From positions 174,590 through 238,589 of the forward strand of contig NZ_JAJMLZ010000008.1 in the NCBI RefSeq assembly GCF_022227765.1: a stretch of DNA of 64,000 bases, in the 5' to 3' direction. How positions within the stretch are numbered: position 1 is the stretch's first letter; each line of letters opens with the position of its first letter. The position numbers and the translations under genes are program-made. Below the pieces are notes generated by a model. The model did not search any database. It was not told the DNA's origin and was given only the letters and a program-made list of their open reading frames with translations. Positions 1-7,989 of the stretch are shown here, piece by piece. Source of the DNA: Ectothiorhodospira shaposhnikovii. Its GTDB lineage: Bacteria > Pseudomonadota > Gammaproteobacteria > Ectothiorhodospirales > Ectothiorhodospiraceae.

Positions 1-375
1 CACACCGCGGTGGCCGAAACCCGTCATCATCGCGAGCGTTTCCTCCGTGAATCGTCGGAACCCTCGATCAACCTGGAAATGCGGGTTTATCTGGCAGAGT
101 TGCGGGCGCCGCTGCTCGACCTCTGCGCCCCCACTGGCACTCCCTACCTCGACCCCCACGATTGGCGGCCTTCGCAGCATCTGGGACTTCAGGCCCGACA
201 AGCAGGTCGTTACGGATTCATCTATCCCAGTGTAAGGGATGCCGAGGGCGGTCTGTGTGCGGGTGTCCTGAGACCACCCGCCCTGGGGCCAACCCGTCAG
301 GGCAGGCACCTGCAATATCGATGGGATGGCGAAAGGATCACCGACATCATTGAACTGAGGGCAACGGGATATTGA
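1..375 (+). CDS. RES-domain toxin, 5' end outside window
   Basis: This is the C-terminal part of a RES-family protein. RES toxins degrade cellular NAD+ and are normally paired with an Xre/DUF2384 antitoxin encoded just upstream, here out of view. The reading frame is open to base 1 (residues HTAVAETRHHRERF), so the GTG at base 10 is unlikely to be the true start. Family features seen are the AETRHHR stretch, NLEMRVYLAEL, LDPHDWRPSQHLG and GFIYPSVRDAEGG, followed by the hydrophobic end with a Tyr/Trp pair (LQYRWDGERI). The C-terminus looks complete. It begins a run of toxin and defence remnants. Confidence 0.75.
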   Translation, partial: HTAVAETRHHRERFLRESSEPSINLEMRVYLAELRAPLLDLCAPTGTPYLDPHDWRPSQHLGLQARQAGRYGFIYPSVRDAEGGLCAGVLRPPALGPTRQGRHLQYRWDGERITDIIELRATGY

Positions 376-706
376 CCTCGGGCCAATGATTCAGCCCTGG
401 AGAAGGTCAGCGGCTCCTATGTGACCGACGAACTGCGTGATCGCGAGGATGACATCATCTGGCGCATCCGCTGGGGAAAGGACTGGCTGTATGTGTACCT
501 GCTGCTGGAATTTCAAAGCAGCGTGGACCGGTTCATGGCGGTGCGCATCATGAGCCATGAACTATGTGGGACTGCTCTACCAGGACCTGATCCGCCAGAA
601 CAAACTGACGCCCAGCGGCAAGCTGCCGCCTGTCCTGCCGGTGGTGCTCTACAATGGAGAGGAACGCTGGCGCCAGGAGGGGCTATCGATCATGTCGTCG
701 AGGTAG
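376..706 (+). pseudogene. Rpn/YhgA-like nuclease fragment, frameshifted
   Basis: The first frame gives LEKVSGSYVTDELRDREDDI then WRIRWGKDWLYVYLLLEFQS, the conserved N-terminal part of the Rpn (recombination-promoting nuclease, PD-(D/E)XK) family. The family sequence continues in another frame from base 557 (MNYVGLLYQDLIRQNK, LPPVLPVVLYNGEERW) and stops at 704-706. The junction contains seven extra bases compared with the expected IMNYVG order. The extreme N-terminus and the C-terminal half are missing, so this is a decayed copy. It sits between the RES gene and the 3' end of the nucleotidyltransferase gene. Confidence 0.75.
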
Positions 707-730
707 AAACGCCATTCGCGCTGCCTGGCA

Positions 731-1021
731 TCAGACATTGACTCGCTCCTGTTCAATGTAGGGGCGAAGCTCCGGCCGCAGGGCCTTTTCTGTGACCAGG
801 TCGACCGGGCAGCCAAACATGTCCTCCAGGTAGAACTGCACGCCGAAGTAACGTTTGGAGGTGGCAGGGCCGTCGAAGGCCACCAACACATCGATATCGC
901 TGCCACTGCTCGCCGTATTACGGGCAGTGGAGCCGAACAGGGCCAGTCGGGTCACGCCGAAACGGGCCTGCAACTCAGGCTTGCTGCGGCTTAGCAGGTC
1001 AAGGGCACGCTGTCTGTCCAT
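731..1021 (-). CDS. MNT-family nucleotidyltransferase (MntA-like), no HEPN partner
   Basis: A 96-residue minimal nucleotidyltransferase. The signature is ALFGSTARNTASSGSDIDVL: the Gly-Ser pair and the Asp-x-Asp metal ligands of the polymerase-beta fold are intact (about residues 29-45). Proteins of this family act as antitoxins that AMPylate HEPN ribonuclease toxins. The usual HEPN (DUF86) gene is absent on either side: downstream lies the broken Rpn gene and upstream the relE tail. The ATG at 1021 lies inside the read-through tail of the relE frame (overlap 991-1021). It may be an orphan left by decay of the pair. Confidence 0.75.
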   Translation of the reverse strand: MDRQRALDLLSRSKPELQARFGVTRLALFGSTARNTASSGSDIDVLVAFDGPATSKRYFGVQFYLEDMFGCPVDLVTEKALRPELRPYIEQERVNV

Positions 1022-1464
1022 CGCTCAGCCTCCAGAGGGGGATTCGTCGTCCGGGCTTTCGCGCACCCGAAATCACTGGGCGGACGAGGGCCGTTCAAAA
1101 CCACCCGGCAATATAACATCTGCCATCTGCGCAAACGCATCGGTGAAGGCCGAGGGCATAATCCGGAAAAACCCTCGGCCTGCAGCCAGAATCCGTGTGA
1201 GAAAAGGAGGGTGGAATAATCTGGGAAACAACAGGCGGGGAAGCCGTATTCATGATCCTCGATGCTCGCGATGACTCGGTAGTTGCCCACCCGGTAGCGC
1301 CATAGGTCTCCCAGCTGGCCGGTCAGCGGCTTCCCGATTTGCCGGGGATCCTCCAACGGTTGCAGACGATGACGCAGAAAGTCCCGGATGCGCTTGGCAT
1401 CTGCATGACCGATCTTCTTCAGCTGCTTCAGGGTGTCGTCGGTGAGCTCAATCCGCCAGGCCAA
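991..1464 (-). pseudogene. RelE/ParE-type toxin, C-terminus replaced
   Basis: The first 72 or so residues match RelE toxins (MAWRIELTDDTLKQLKKIGH, then GDLWRYRVGNYRVIASIEDH). After about base 1254 the frame runs into unrelated sequence rich in Pro, Arg and Cys and stops at 991. The RelE C-terminal strand, normally ending near GHRxxVY and carrying catalytic residues, is lost, so the toxin is probably inactive. The likely start is a TTG at 1464 that overlaps the relB stop, as in intact relBE pairs. The foreign tail contains a 9-base-pair hairpin at 1148-1180. Confidence 0.7.
1148..1180. repeat. 9-bp inverted repeat in the relE tail
   Basis: GGCCGAGGG (1148-1156) and CCCTCGGCC (1172-1180) are perfect complements around a 15-base loop. 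The hairpin lies in the stretch that replaced the relE 3' end, so it may mark the end of an inserted or rearranged piece. No T-run follows on either strand, so it is not an ordinary intrinsic terminator. Confidence 0.5.
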
Positions 1465-1672
1465 GATCGCGCTCCACGTCCTCGAGGCTGTGCGTCTTCA
1501 TCTCCCCGCGTCGAACTTGGGTCAAGGCCTTCTCGGCCATGTAGATGTCCTCCAGGTCGTCCAAGTGTTCCAGGATGGCCTCGCGGGCGTAGTAGCTCTT
1601 GGTGCGACCGGTGGCCTTGGCCAGCGCCTCAAGGCGTTGCTCAATTTCAGGAGGGAGGCGTACTGCCAGCAT
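1448..1672 (-). CDS. RelB-type ribbon-helix-helix antitoxin
   Basis: A 74-residue antitoxin with an N-terminal ribbon-helix-helix DNA-binding segment (MLAVRLPPEIEQRLEALAKA, TGRTKSYYAREAIL) and an acidic C-terminal tail (LEDVERDLGLAD) that would wrap the toxin. Start 1672 was chosen because the family begins with this MLAVRLP strand and AGGA lies nine bases upstream; an in-frame start at 1705 would add 11 residues. The gene overlaps the truncated relE by 17 bases. A TATACT -10-like hexamer (minus strand, 1705-1710) and a palindrome at 1725-1746 lie upstream, consistent with autoregulation. Confidence 0.8.
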   Translation of the reverse strand: MLAVRLPPEIEQRLEALAKATGRTKSYYAREAILEHLDDLEDIYMAEKALTQVRRGEMKTHSLEDVERDLGLAD

Positions 1673-1724
1673 GGGGACGTTCCTATGAGGGTAGATGTCA
1701 TACAAGTATAGCGCATGGGTGGGT

Positions 1725-1746
1725 CAGCTAACCCCGGGGGTAGCTG
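1725..1746 (-). promoter_or_regulatory. Palindrome upstream of relB, candidate autoregulation operator
   Basis: CAGCTA (1725-1730) and TAGCTG (1741-1746) flank a CCCCGGGG core, giving a near-perfect 22-base palindrome. It sits about where the -35 region would be for the TATACT -10-like sequence at 1705-1710 on the minus strand. RelB proteins bind such palindromes over their own promoter. The function is inferred from position only. Confidence 0.5.
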
Positions 1747-1773
1747 GTTCAGGCAGGACCGGGCGGGTCAAGC

Positions 1774-2088
1774 TCACCCTTGATCTGTATCATGACTGAG
1801 CAGAACGTATTTTTCGAGGTTACCTCTAAAGCGTTGTTGGGGTTGGCACGATGGCTGGATCAGCGGCGTGACCCGGAGGCGCTTGTAGATCATCACGAAG
1901 CCCTGACCATCCCAGTACAGGGCCTTGAGCTTGTCGCCGGCCCGGTTGCGGAAGACGAACAGCTCGCCGCTGAGCGGATCCCGCTCCAGCACCTCAACAA
2001 TCTCGATACACAGGCCATCGAAGGCCTTGCGGAAATCCACCGGCGCCACTGCCAGGTGGATGGCCATCCCCGTGGGCCAGCCGATCAT
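1774..2088 (-). pseudogene. tnpB: IS66-family TnpB, 3' end lost
   Basis: Residues 1-73 from the ATG at 2088 are a clear IS66 TnpB (PF05717): MIGWPTGMAIHLAVAPVDFR, KAFDGL, GELFVFRNRAGDKLKALYWD, GFVMIYKRL. TnpB is an accessory protein of IS66 elements. After about base 1869 the sequence no longer matches the family and the frame stops at 1774, so the 3' part and everything downstream (tnpC, the DDE transposase) are missing. The start overlaps the tnpA stop in an ATGA arrangement typical of these elements. Confidence 0.8.
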
Positions 2089-2461
2089 GCCTCCAGCACC
2101 TGCATGGCCCGTTTCAAGGTCTGCGCGCAGAACCCCGGATACAGTTCCAACCATCGGCCATTGCCCAGCGCCACGACCACCGGTCCAACCCCGGGTTGCA
2201 GCGACAGGGCCACGGGATCGGGCTTGTCCTCCACCGTGCGGACCGCCAAAAACCGCTGCGGCACGGCTGTCGGCTTCGAAGGCGCGCGCCCTGGCTCAGC
2301 CTCGCCCAGCACCCACTCCGGGTATCGCGCCGCCCATTGCGATAACTGGGCGTGACCCCATGCTGACGGGCGAAGGCCGCCTTGCTCTGGCCTGAGGCCG
2401 CCCACTGCTGGACCAGATCCTTCCAGAAAGCACGCTTGCGCTGTCGGACACCTCTGCTCAT
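2085..2461 (-). pseudogene. tnpA: IS66-family TnpA, frameshifted
   Basis: The N-terminal part (RGVRQRKRAFWKDLVQQWAA, SGQSKAAFARQHGVTPS) and C-terminal part (QLSQWAARYPEWVLGEAEPG through FCAQTLKRAMQVLEA) of an IS66 TnpA helix-turn-helix protein lie in different minus-strand frames. The switch is near base 2350, where a few bases seem lost after HGVTPS. The coding sense is otherwise well preserved, so decay is recent. No terminal inverted repeat could be recognised upstream. With truncated tnpB it forms an immobile IS66 remnant of about 0.6 kb. Confidence 0.8.
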
Positions 2462-2470
2462 CCGCCACAT

Positions 2471-2877
2471 CCCCTTATTGCTTGAGATCGTACCGGTGAC
2501 GATGGAGGATCAGTGGGGACTATGGAATACGGGGGCTACCGGGCAGGTACTCCCGCCCTGGGTACCCACATGCTGGAGACTGAGCGCGGGCGCTCCACAA
2601 CAGCATAGCGGTAGGAGGCGCCAGGTGACGAAGGTCGGCACTCGGCCCATAGCGGACGGTCTGTGGAAGTGTAGAGAGACTCCAGTCGTACTCACAGCTG
2701 CCACTCGAAATACCCCGGATGCGATGGGATTGAAGACCACAGATCAAGCCCCCTGCGGGATGAACTGTGACTTGATGATTGCGTATGTCGACCAGCGCCG
2801 GGGCGGTCGGGTGATCCACTGGTCAACTTACCATCCGGTACCGCGTTATTTCGGGCGCATACCCCGCAGTCCCAACA
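2471..2877. other. Gene-free stretch between IS66 remnant and higA
   Basis: About 400 bases without a convincing gene. Frames that stay open here on either strand give proteins of unlikely composition and do not resemble any family I know. The base composition is mixed and no promoter, hairpin or IS end stands out. It may be debris of another mobile element. Confidence 0.5.
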
Positions 2878-3153
2878 CTAAGCCGCCTTGCCGTGGCGCT
2901 CACGCCAAAGATCGTAATCGAGTTGCATTCCCGCCCAGACTTCGGCACGTCCGCCTCGCTCCACACCCAGCCAGCGCTCGATGCGCAAAGCCATCTTTGG
3001 TGAAATACCCGCGTGACCGTGAAGCACACGGGACAGCGCTGCCCGCGTGACGCCCAGTTCGCGAGCCGCGGCCGCCACCGAAAGCCCCAGCGCTGGCAAC
3101 ACGTCATCTCGCAGGATTTCTCCGGGGTGCGGTGGATTGTGCATCGTCATCAT
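2878..3153 (-). CDS. higA: HigA-family antitoxin
   Basis: A 91-residue Xre-type helix-turn-helix antitoxin. The family opening is present (MHNPPHPGEILRDDVLPALG), followed by the HTH (LSVAAAARELGVTRAALSRV) and the usual ISPKMALRIERWLG segment and C-terminal WxxMQ-YDLW motif. HigA binds and neutralises HigB and represses the operon. It starts nine bases after the higB stop, with GGAGGG just upstream; ATGs at 3153, 3150 and 3144 are all possible starts. The toxin-first order is normal for higBA. Both genes look intact, unlike their neighbours. Confidence 0.9.
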   Translation of the reverse strand: MMTMHNPPHPGEILRDDVLPALGLSVAAAARELGVTRAALSRVLHGHAGISPKMALRIERWLGVERGGRAEVWAGMQLDYDLWRERHGKAA

Positions 3154-3161
3154 GACCCTCC

Positions 3162-3440
3162 TCAGTGGTAGTCCTGATAATCGACCAGGATTGCATCACC
3201 GTTATCGAACTTGAAGGTCAGCCGCCAATTGCCGCTGACCGAAACGGACCAATGCTCCGACAGGTTGCCTCTGAGTGGGTGCAAAGCCCAGCCCGGCAGA
3301 TTCATGTCCTCCGGGGTGCTAGCCCGATTCAGCACAGCGAGTTGACGGGACAGTTTGGCAGCATGCCCACTCTGGATACCCACCTTGGACCCAGTCTCGA
3401 AGAATTTTTGAAGGCCTTTGTGCCGGAAGCTCTTGATCAC
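3162..3440 (-). CDS. higB: HigB-family mRNA interferase toxin
   Basis: A 92-residue RelE-superfamily toxin that cleaves mRNA at the ribosome. Family landmarks are VIKSFRHKGLQKFFETGSKV at the N-terminus, LPGWALHPLRG in the middle, and WSVSVSGNWRLTFKFDNGDA and VDYQDYH at the end. The GTG at 3440 is chosen because it gives the family length and N-terminus; an ATG at 3476 would add 12 residues and lies upstream of the operator-like repeat. The gene is first in a two-gene operon with higA. Confidence 0.88.
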   Translation of the reverse strand: MIKSFRHKGLQKFFETGSKVGIQSGHAAKLSRQLAVLNRASTPEDMNLPGWALHPLRGNLSEHWSVSVSGNWRLTFKFDNGDAILVDYQDYH

Positions 3441-3449
3441 GCTCCTGAT

Positions 3450-3468
3450 CGTATAGCATCGGTATACG
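3450..3468 (-). promoter_or_regulatory. Inverted repeat before higB, candidate HigA operator/promoter
   Basis: CGTATA (3450-3455) and TATACG (3463-3468) form a perfect inverted repeat with a 7-base spacer, ten bases upstream of the higB GTG. HigA-type repressors bind GTATAC-like palindromes that overlap the -10 region, and each arm contains a TATAC element that could serve as a -10. The assignment rests on position and symmetry. Confidence 0.55.
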
Positions 3469-3716
3469 CCATGCAATGACGTCCATCACTTGACGCACCA
3501 AGTTTCATCCACACCTGATTCCGACTGCTGAGACCAACTTTGTGAAACCCGTAAAACCTTCACCCTTCAACCTCGAAGGCCTTCCCGAAGCGCTCCCCAT
3601 GTGGATCAGGCTGGTTCGGCGTGTCCGTTAGAGAATCGACTTCAGCCGCTCAGATCCAAGCCCTCCGATGTCCGCTCAGGGCCGAAATCAGGCATCCATA
3701 TCGGGAAGTCGAAACA

Positions 3717-4211
3717 ATGACTCTGAAAGATTCAGCAGCGTGGTGGACAAAGGTGGCAGCCATTAGCGTACTCATCGGATTGGTGATTGAGCGCTTCTTA
3801 GCGGGTGGGCTACCAGGTTGGCCGAGTCCAGCTATCCCCCTCGCCCAGTTACTGGTGGTCTTCGGTGGCTGCATCACGCTGGCGCACTACGCCCTACTTC
3901 GCCGCAAAGGTGTGACCTGCACTGAGCCGCAGGACCCGGTTCGGCTGGTTCGCAGCGGTGGTCTGTTCCCTTCCACGCGCCACCCAATGTATCTTGGGGA
4001 CGCCGTCACCTGTGTTGGCCTGGTCATGCTTGCACCCAGCGTTGCCGCTGGACTGATATTCCCAGCCGTTTCTTCACCGAGAGGGAGGGAAGGATGTCAA
4101 GACAGCCGACCAGTGCTCTTCACCCGTCCAATTGCTGTGCGGATCGAAATCCACCTGGGTGCTGGATCACCTCAAAATCCACACTCATTGGTCCACTGCC
4201 CTGGTGCTTGA
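3717..4211 (+). pseudogene. Isoprenylcysteine/phospholipid methyltransferase-like membrane protein, C-terminus lost
   Basis: From the ATG at 3717 (GGAAG ten bases upstream) the protein has two or three hydrophobic segments and then LVRSGGLFPSTRHPMYLGDA, the hallmark SxxRHPMYLG motif of the ICMT/PEMT/NnrU methyltransferase superfamily. After about base 4072 similarity stops, and the region that should hold the EExxLxxxFGxxYxxY motif is absent. The frame then runs antisense into the 3' end of the large helicase gene (from 4120). It is best read as a gene fragment cut when the neighbouring gene arrived. Substrate unknown. Confidence 0.6.
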
Positions 4212-7200
4212 GATACCGCACCGACCCGTAATAGGTGAATGGCGCGGCCTTCCCCTGCTCCAGCTTGTTTTCCCGGATAAAGAGATGGATACCGATGCCC
4301 ATCTCCTCATGATGGAGGATCTCCCGGCCCCGCTTGCTCTGGGGCGTTGTCTGATTCTGGGTCTGCCAGTGGAACCGGGTGTCGTCCACCCAATGGTCCA
4401 GATAGCGATGATCGGCCGCCTTGCCCTGCTTGTTCAGCGTCACCAACAGCACATGGACCTTTTGGTCTCCAAGCACCACATGACCAGTGTTCCAACTGCC
4501 CGGATTGAACTCCGCGTTGAAAAGGCCGGGTATCTCCTCTCGGGCAAACCGCTCCCCCACCACCATCGATAACGGATCCAGCACGCCCTTGAGTCGGGCA
4601 AAGGTGCGGAACTGCTCCTGCAGCTCCGGCGTGACCACGATGTCCTCATAATCCGGATTGTTGGCCCGGAGCCGGTACTGCCCGTTGGGATCCTTGAGCA
4701 CCTTGCGCAGCAGGTACTGGTTGTCGCCCGCCCCATCCTGGCGCTCAATGGCCAGGATGTCGCCGGTGATCCGGCCCGCACTCTCGGCACTGGCCAGTTC
4801 CAGCAGCAGATAGTCCCCATCCTCCACCGGCTGCTTGCCGCCGTTCATGGAGTTGCCGGAGGCGCGGGCGATGAAGTGCCGACCGGGATCCAGGCGGCCG
4901 TAGCCTTCCAGCGGCAGACTGCGGTATTCCTCACAATCGGCGGTGCCCGTCTTGAAGTGGCCGCAGGCGATCTTGAGGTTGGGGAAATACGGCAGCGAGA
5001 CCTGTTCCGGCCTGCGGCTGGACAAGGCCGTGACCGTGGCGCCACCCAGACCCTGCCTGACCTCATAGGTGGCCAACCGGTAATCCACCCCTTCCTGTAC
5101 CAGGGCTGTCAGAGTGGCAATGTGGTCTGGAGCCACCGTCGTGACGCCGATGAAACGATCTCCCTCAAGGGTGAAAAAAGACCCTCCGGCCCAGGCCGAC
5201 ACCGGATTCTTTCGCCAATAGCCCAACCAGTCATCCGGTGGTTCGGTGAGGTTCTGATAGGCGTCCGGCAGGTCGGCCAGCAGCGGGCGTCGACGCTGCA
5301 ACACCTGCCAGGAGCGGGTAGCAAGATCCGTCAGGGTGGGCGCCTCCCGCCAGCCATCCAACTCCTGGAAGGCCTCCAGCAGGACCATCTTGAAGCTCTT
5401 GGTCATAGCGGTGGTCTCCAGTTCCCGGAGCAAATCCACCTGCCGCTCAATCACCGCCCGCTCCTCGGCCTGAAGATTGGGATCCAGGGCAGCGATCAGC
5501 CCGAACCAGTGACCATACTGGCGACGCACGGCCTGCAGGCTGGCACCGGCGCGGTAGAACTCGGTCAGGGTCGGCCGACGGCCGAGGGTGTCGCGCAGGA
5601 TGTGGTACTGATCCTGAAGGTCGTTGCCGCCCAGGGATTTGAGAAAATCGATGAACCGCAGATCGTAGTTGACGTAACAGCCCGTGGGCAGATCCAGGCT
5701 CTCGTTTTCCAGATCGCGGGCAAACCGGGCCAGATCATCATGGGTCATGGTCCGGTTCATCAACGCCATGGGCTTGTGCAGAAAGCTCTGGTGATTGGCC
5801 ACAAAATCCAGCACCACCAGTCTCTCCTTCGCCTCGGCCTTCCGCAGGCCCCGACCCAGTTGCTGCAGGAACAGGATGCGGGATTCGGTGGGGCGCAGCA
5901 TCATCACGGTGTCGATGGCCGGCAGGTCCACCCCCTCGTTGAACAGGTCCACGCAGAACAGCACCTGCAACTGGCCGTTGGCCAATTGTTCCAGCGCCTC
6001 ACCCCGGGACAGCCTGGAATCGGCATAGACCGCCGCCGCCCTGACGCCCTGCCGAACAAATTGATCGGCCATGTAATCGGCGTGGCGGATGGAGATGCAA
6101 AAGGCCAGGGTGCGCCGCTGCGCCCGTTCCCGCCAGGTGTTCAGGGCATGACGGGCACGAGCCAGGGTCGCCAGCCGGTTGCCCAGCAGGTCCGGGTCGA
6201 AACGCCCATTGCGCCAGGGGATGCTCTGGTAGTCCACGTCCTCGTCGAAAACGCCGTAGTAGTGGAACGGCACCAGCAGATCCTCGTTCACCCCGGTGAA
6301 CAGATCACTCTCGAACACCAGATTGTCATCGCACAAGGAAAGGATGCTGGCGTTGTCGGTGCGGTCGGGGGTGGCGGTGAGGCCCAGCAGGAAGGCGGGC
6401 GCAAAGTGGTTTAGCAGGCGGTGATAGGTGGGCGCGGCGGCGTGGTGAAATTCGTCCACGACGATGTAATCGAAATGCCCCGGCCCAAAGCGCTCCAGGT
6501 GATCCACCCGGCCCAGGGTCTGGATGGAGGCGCAGAGGATATCCACCCGGGCGTCCCGCTGGCGGCCGTGATAGAAGCCGATCCGAGTGCTGGGGCGGAT
6601 GCGGGCAAAGGTGGCGGCGGCCTGGTTGAGGATCTCTTCACGATGGGCCACGAACAGGATCCGGCGGGCGCCCATCTGCTGCGTGTCGAAGGCGGCGAGC
6701 CAGGTCTTGCCCAGGCCGGTGGCCATGACCACCAGACCACGCCGGTAGCCGTCCAGGCGTGTCTGCGCCAGTGCCTCCAGGGCCTGCGCCTGGATGTGCG
6801 AGGGCGTAGGCGGCGGCTCCGACTCGGTGCTGCCCGGCTCCCATGAACGCTCCGGCGGGATGCGGCGGGCTTCGTAGGCGTCGATCCACTCATCCGACAG
6901 CGGCACGGTGGCCGGATCACTGAACAGGGCCTGGAAGCGCGCCCGGGTTTCCAGAAAGCCCTTGTCACCCGGATAGTTGATCCGGTAGTTCCATTCCAGC
7001 CCCTGCTGCAGGGCCTGGCGGCTGATGTTGCTGGAGCCGATGAAGGCGCAGCCCCAGTGGGCATCGCTATCCTGCGAACCGGCAAACAGGTAGGCCTTCA
7101 GGTGAAAACTGCCGCCCCGGCTCTGGTAAACCCGCACCTGCGCCCCCTGCTCCTGAAGCAGCATGAGGGCCCGCAGCGCCTGGGGATCGGTGATGTCCAG

Positions 7201-7989
7201 GTAATCGCTGGTGAGGATGCGGATACGCGCGGGACGGCGGCCGGCCGCCTCGCGGTCCAGCGCCGCCTGCAGATCAGGCAGCAACAGGCGCAGGCCGGTG
7301 TGCTTGATGAAGGCCACCGCCATGTCGATGGCATCGGCCCGGTGAATGCTGCTGCACAGATGAGGCAGGAAGGGGTTGTCGTCACCACCGGTAATGAGTT
7401 GACGGGTGGCCTTGTGCAGTAGACAGTTCAGCCACTGCTCCTCCCGATCCGGGCGTCGATCCTCGGTGAGCCAGCATTCCAGCCCGGCCAGTCCGGGGAG
7501 TTCCTGAGTCCAGACGCGGATCTGGTCTTCATTGGCATCGGTGAAGTGTCGGCCGTTGTGATCACGCTCACCCGTGCCCCGCTTGAAGCTGCAGTAGAGG
7601 ACGCCACCGGGCTTCAGGGCCTGCCACAGTGCCTGGAAGTTGCTGGGCATCTCGGCGACGGGCACATGCAGCAGGCTGGCGCAGGCCCAGATGCCGTCAT
7701 ACCGTTCGACCTCTTCCACCTCATCGAACCGCTGCACGGGCACCGGCTGGTCGAGCAGTTGTGAGGCATGCTCCGCCAGCGCCGCGCTGGCATCAAAGGC
7801 ACTGACCTGATAGCCCCGCTGCTGGAAGGCCAGGGCGTCGCGCCCGGCACCGCAACCGGCATCCAGCACCCGTGCACCGGCCCGCAAATGGCGCAGAAAG
7901 CACTGGTACAGGGGCTCCATGTCCACGTGCAGGGTGTCGGCGATGAACTGGCCGGCGTGCTGGTTGTAGTAATGGGTGGTGTCGTTCAC
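4120..7989 (-). CDS. SAM methyltransferase-PLD nuclease-SF2 helicase-S24-DUF3427 fusion, probable defence protein
   Basis: 1289 residues. Residues 1-190: class I SAM methyltransferase (VLDAGCGAGRDALAF at about 40-54). Residues 200-380: PLD-like nuclease half (FHLKAYLF at about 296; GSSNIS at about 318). Residues 395-770: SF2 helicase with Walker A GLGKT (about 424), DEFHH (about 511), LTATP (about 539) and QQLGRGLR. The rest is a DUF3427-type region. Inside it, SGNSMNGGKQPVEDGD (Ser near 1046) and a downstream LLRKVL Lys (near 1095) resemble the Ser-Lys pair of LexA/S24 peptidases; FHWQTQN near 1209 belongs to DUF3427. PLD-helicase-DUF3427 proteins are known and occur with defence genes. The start is GTG with AGGGA just upstream. 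It stands alone beside a tRNA gene. Target, and whether each domain is active, cannot be told from sequence. Confidence 0.85.
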   Translation of the reverse strand: MNDTTHYYNQHAGQFIADTLHVDMEPLYQCFLRHLRAGARVLDAGCGAGRDALAFQQRGYQVSAFDASAALAEHASQLLDQPVPVQRFDEVEEVERYDGIWACASLLHVPVAEMPSNFQALWQALKPGGVLYCSFKRGTGERDHNGRHFTDANEDQIRVWTQELPGLAGLECWLTEDRRPDREEQWLNCLLHKATRQLITGGDDNPFLPHLCSSIHRADAIDMAVAFIKHTGLRLLLPDLQAALDREAAGRRPARIRILTSDYLDITDPQALRALMLLQEQGAQVRVYQSRGGSFHLKAYLFAGSQDSDAHWGCAFIGSSNISRQALQQGLEWNYRINYPGDKGFLETRARFQALFSDPATVPLSDEWIDAYEARRIPPERSWEPGSTESEPPPTPSHIQAQALEALAQTRLDGYRRGLVVMATGLGKTWLAAFDTQQMGARRILFVAHREEILNQAAATFARIRPSTRIGFYHGRQRDARVDILCASIQTLGRVDHLERFGPGHFDYIVVDEFHHAAAPTYHRLLNHFAPAFLLGLTATPDRTDNASILSLCDDNLVFESDLFTGVNEDLLVPFHYYGVFDEDVDYQSIPWRNGRFDPDLLGNRLATLARARHALNTWRERAQRRTLAFCISIRHADYMADQFVRQGVRAAAVYADSRLSRGEALEQLANGQLQVLFCVDLFNEGVDLPAIDTVMMLRPTESRILFLQQLGRGLRKAEAKERLVVLDFVANHQSFLHKPMALMNRTMTHDDLARFARDLENESLDLPTGCYVNYDLRFIDFLKSLGGNDLQDQYHILRDTLGRRPTLTEFYRAGASLQAVRRQYGHWFGLIAALDPNLQAEERAVIERQVDLLRELETTAMTKSFKMVLLEAFQELDGWREAPTLTDLATRSWQVLQRRRPLLADLPDAYQNLTEPPDDWLGYWRKNPVSAWAGGSFFTLEGDRFIGVTTVAPDHIATLTALVQEGVDYRLATYEVRQGLGGATVTALSSRRPEQVSLPYFPNLKIACGHFKTGTADCEEYRSLPLEGYGRLDPGRHFIARASGNSMNGGKQPVEDGDYLLLELASAESAGRITGDILAIERQDGAGDNQYLLRKVLKDPNGQYRLRANNPDYEDIVVTPELQEQFRTFARLKGVLDPLSMVVGERFAREEIPGLFNAEFNPGSWNTGHVVLGDQKVHVLLVTLNKQGKAADHRYLDHWVDDTRFHWQTQNQTTPQSKRGREILHHEEMGIGIHLFIRENKLEQGKAAPFTYYGSVRYLKHQGSGPMSVDFEVIQHPGGFRSAQQLDG

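Noticed and set aside
2382..3050. 222-residue open frame after the IS66 remnant
   Set aside because: Overlaps tnpA and higA antisense, unusual composition, no ribosome binding site and no recognisable domain.
4876..6414. 512-residue open frame opposite the helicase gene
   Set aside because: Antisense to a gene with clear helicase motifs; no family features.
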